A DNA stretch of 64,000 nt from Shinella daejeonensis (GTDB lineage Bacteria; Pseudomonadota; Alphaproteobacteria; Rhizobiales; Rhizobiaceae): NCBI RefSeq assembly GCF_024281235.1, contig NZ_JAHWXY010000001.1, positions 620,001 to 684,000 on the forward strand, given 5' to 3'. Below are positions 63,903 through 64,000 of this stretch, piece after piece. The notes beneath the pieces are model-generated. The model made no database searches. It saw only the letters and a program-made list of their open reading frames with translations, and had not been told where the DNA came from. Position numbers and translations under genes: made by a program. Position 1 is the stretch's first letter. Each line of letters starts with the position of its first letter.

Positions 63903-64000
63903 CTATGCGCCGAGGAACCAGAAGACGCCGCCGCCGACCGCGATGAAGACGATGATCAGGCCCAGCAGCCGGGCGAGCCCTTCGTTGGTGTTCGTGGTGT
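63903..64000 (-). CDS. C-terminal part of a small membrane protein, cut by the right edge
   Basis: A minus-strand frame ends at 63903 with a hydrophobic C-terminus (LARLLGLIIVFIAVGGGVFWFLGA), about 32 codons of which lie in the window. The rest is beyond the edge. It is typical of a single-helix membrane protein; identity unknown. Confidence 0.5.
   Translation of the reverse strand, partial: TTNTNEGLARLLGLIIVFIAVGGGVFWFLGA

Overview
The window looks like the chromosome or a large replicon of a GC-rich alphaproteobacterium of the Rhizobiales, probably Rhizobiaceae (Shinella/Rhizobium/Ensifer-like). The reasons are the fused carnitine dehydrogenase-thioesterase, an eryABCD operon with Brucella/rhizobial gene order and lengths, a two-hairpin intergenic repeat of rhizobial mosaic type, and the overall codon style. 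Genus assignment is inference.

Positions 1-21500 hold a quaternary-amine catabolic region. A divergent GlxA/AraC-type regulator (cut by the left edge) faces a long plus-strand operon: beta-keto acid cleavage enzyme, L-carnitine dehydrogenase fused to a thioesterase, acyl-CoA dehydrogenase, NDP-forming acyl-CoA ligase, CaiD-like hydratase, then a complete dipeptide-type ABC importer. After two unrelated minus-strand genes and two small membrane proteins, a minus-strand cluster encodes an MttB-family methyltransferase, a Rieske oxygenase of the glycine-betaine/carnitine type and a dimethylglycine-dehydrogenase-like flavoprotein, with a divergent LysR regulator. Together these could take gamma-butyrobetaine and carnitine to glycine betaine and then toward glycine.

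Positions 21546-26476 hold a small zinc-ribbon protein, an SDR oxidoreductase, and an eptA-response regulator-sensor kinase set that resembles pmrCAB (lipid A modification, cationic-peptide resistance).

Positions 26588-36778 are a sugar module: TIM-barrel isomerase, ribose-type ABC importer, FGGY kinase and DeoR regulator on the minus strand, facing a class II aldolase, a second FGGY kinase and a HAD phosphatase. The substrate is not known.

Positions 36806-51178 are a tetritol module. On the minus strand lie a DUF2291 protein, a ribose-type ABC importer, a DeoR regulator, an FGGY kinase and a GlpD-like dehydrogenase. Divergent from them is eryABCD (erythritol kinase, dehydrogenase, isomerase and SorC regulator). 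The EryH/EryI isomerases are absent from the window.

Positions 51603-61489 hold a 9.9-kb lower-GC integrated element bounded by 51-bp direct repeats of the 3' part of a tRNA(CAU) gene. It carries a tyrosine integrase, AlpA-like regulator, primase-polymerase/ATPase, an iteron-rich origin candidate, terminase large subunit, an XkdF-like protease and small genes, but no recognisable portal, capsid or tail. It looks like a phage satellite, possibly composite, because an internal core-like att site lies exactly between its replication half and its packaging half. This is the most novel part of the window.

Positions 61671-64000 return to ordinary host genes (SIMPL-domain protein, a small secreted protein, SnoaL-like protein, YjbQ, and a partial membrane protein).
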